Assembly (NCBI GenBank): GCA_025937615.1
Contig: JAICRA010000088.1
Location: 1-6,707, forward strand
DNA from: Thermomicrobiales bacterium
GTDB taxonomy: Bacteria; Chloroflexota; Chloroflexia; Thermomicrobiales; UBA6265
Reading direction: 5' to 3'
DNA length: 6,707 nucleotides
Every line of letters begins with the position of its first letter. Within the stretch, counting starts at the first letter, position 1. Shown here piece after piece: positions 6,624 to 6,707 of this stretch. Below the pieces are notes generated by a model. It had not been told where the DNA came from and made no database searches. It saw nothing but the letters and a program-made list of their open reading frames with translations. The position numbers and the translations under genes are program-made.

Positions 6624-6707
6624 TCAGCCAGTCTCGCCGCTCGCGGCGGAGGCAGCATCAACAGCCTCGTCCGTCTCGTCCGGAGCCGCCTCTTCGGTGT
6701 TGGGACC
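6624..6707 (-). CDS. C-terminal tail of an unidentified protein (partial)
   Basis: A minus-strand frame is open to the right edge and ends with TGA at 6626-6624, giving 27 visible residues. The visible part reads from GPNTEEAAPDE to AASGETG and is acidic, Ala-rich and of low complexity, like the disordered tails found on some ribosomal proteins and other housekeeping proteins. Codon third positions are mostly G or C, as in the neighbouring genes, and a good hairpin terminator follows on the same strand. Both support a real gene end. The residues are too few and too simple to name the protein. It is separated from ppa by its terminator and a probable promoter, so it is likely a different transcription unit. 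Confidence 0.5.
   Translation of the reverse strand, partial: GPNTEEAAPDETDEAVDAASAASGETG

Noticed and set aside
6611..6707. Plus-strand open frame at the right edge starting near 6611
   Set aside because: It has no ribosome binding site. The minus-strand frame has neighbour-like codon use and a matching terminator.

Overview
The window is a dense, high-GC (roughly 60% by eye) bacterial segment devoted mainly to alpha-glucan and trehalose metabolism. Intergenic gaps are short, Shine-Dalgarno sequences are clear, GTG starts occur, and there is a treS/mak gene pair plus a GH57-type branching enzyme. That mix is compatible with Chloroflexota of the Thermomicrobia kind (Sphaerobacter or Thermomicrobium relatives). 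Actinobacteria and Deinococcota cannot be excluded by reading alone, so the taxonomy is inference.

Left part, plus strand (1-2449): the C-terminal half of trehalose synthase (TreS, GH13 family) enters from the left edge. It is followed, with a 4-base ATGA stop/start overlap, by a complete maltokinase (Mak/Pep2). Together they convert trehalose to maltose and then to maltose-1-phosphate, the donor used by GlgE for alpha-1,4-glucan synthesis. GlgE itself is not in the window.

Middle and right part, minus strand (5899 down to 2413 in transcription order): inorganic pyrophosphatase (ppa, 6465-5899), then 4-alpha-glucanotransferase (malQ, GH77, 5796-4213), then a GH57 1,4-alpha-glucan branching enzyme (4146-2413). 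The GH57 gene runs tail-to-tail into mak, and the two reading frames overlap by 37 bases. An extended -10-like promoter and a strong ribosome binding site precede ppa. At the far right edge, an acidic, Ala-rich C-terminal tail of an unidentified minus-strand gene ends at 6624 and is followed by a hairpin terminator (6569-6593).

Together the four sugar genes would make maltose-1-phosphate from trehalose (TreS, Mak), branch the resulting glucan (GH57 enzyme), and reshuffle or recycle malto-oligosaccharides (MalQ). Pyrophosphatase is a housekeeping enzyme that also pulls NDP-sugar synthesis forward. No mobile element, CRISPR array, tRNA or rRNA was seen. The content is well-known metabolism, and I did not find a credible undescribed system. 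The points most worth a second look are the GH57 enzyme next to the TreS-Mak pair, the convergent coding overlap, and a few small sequence oddities.
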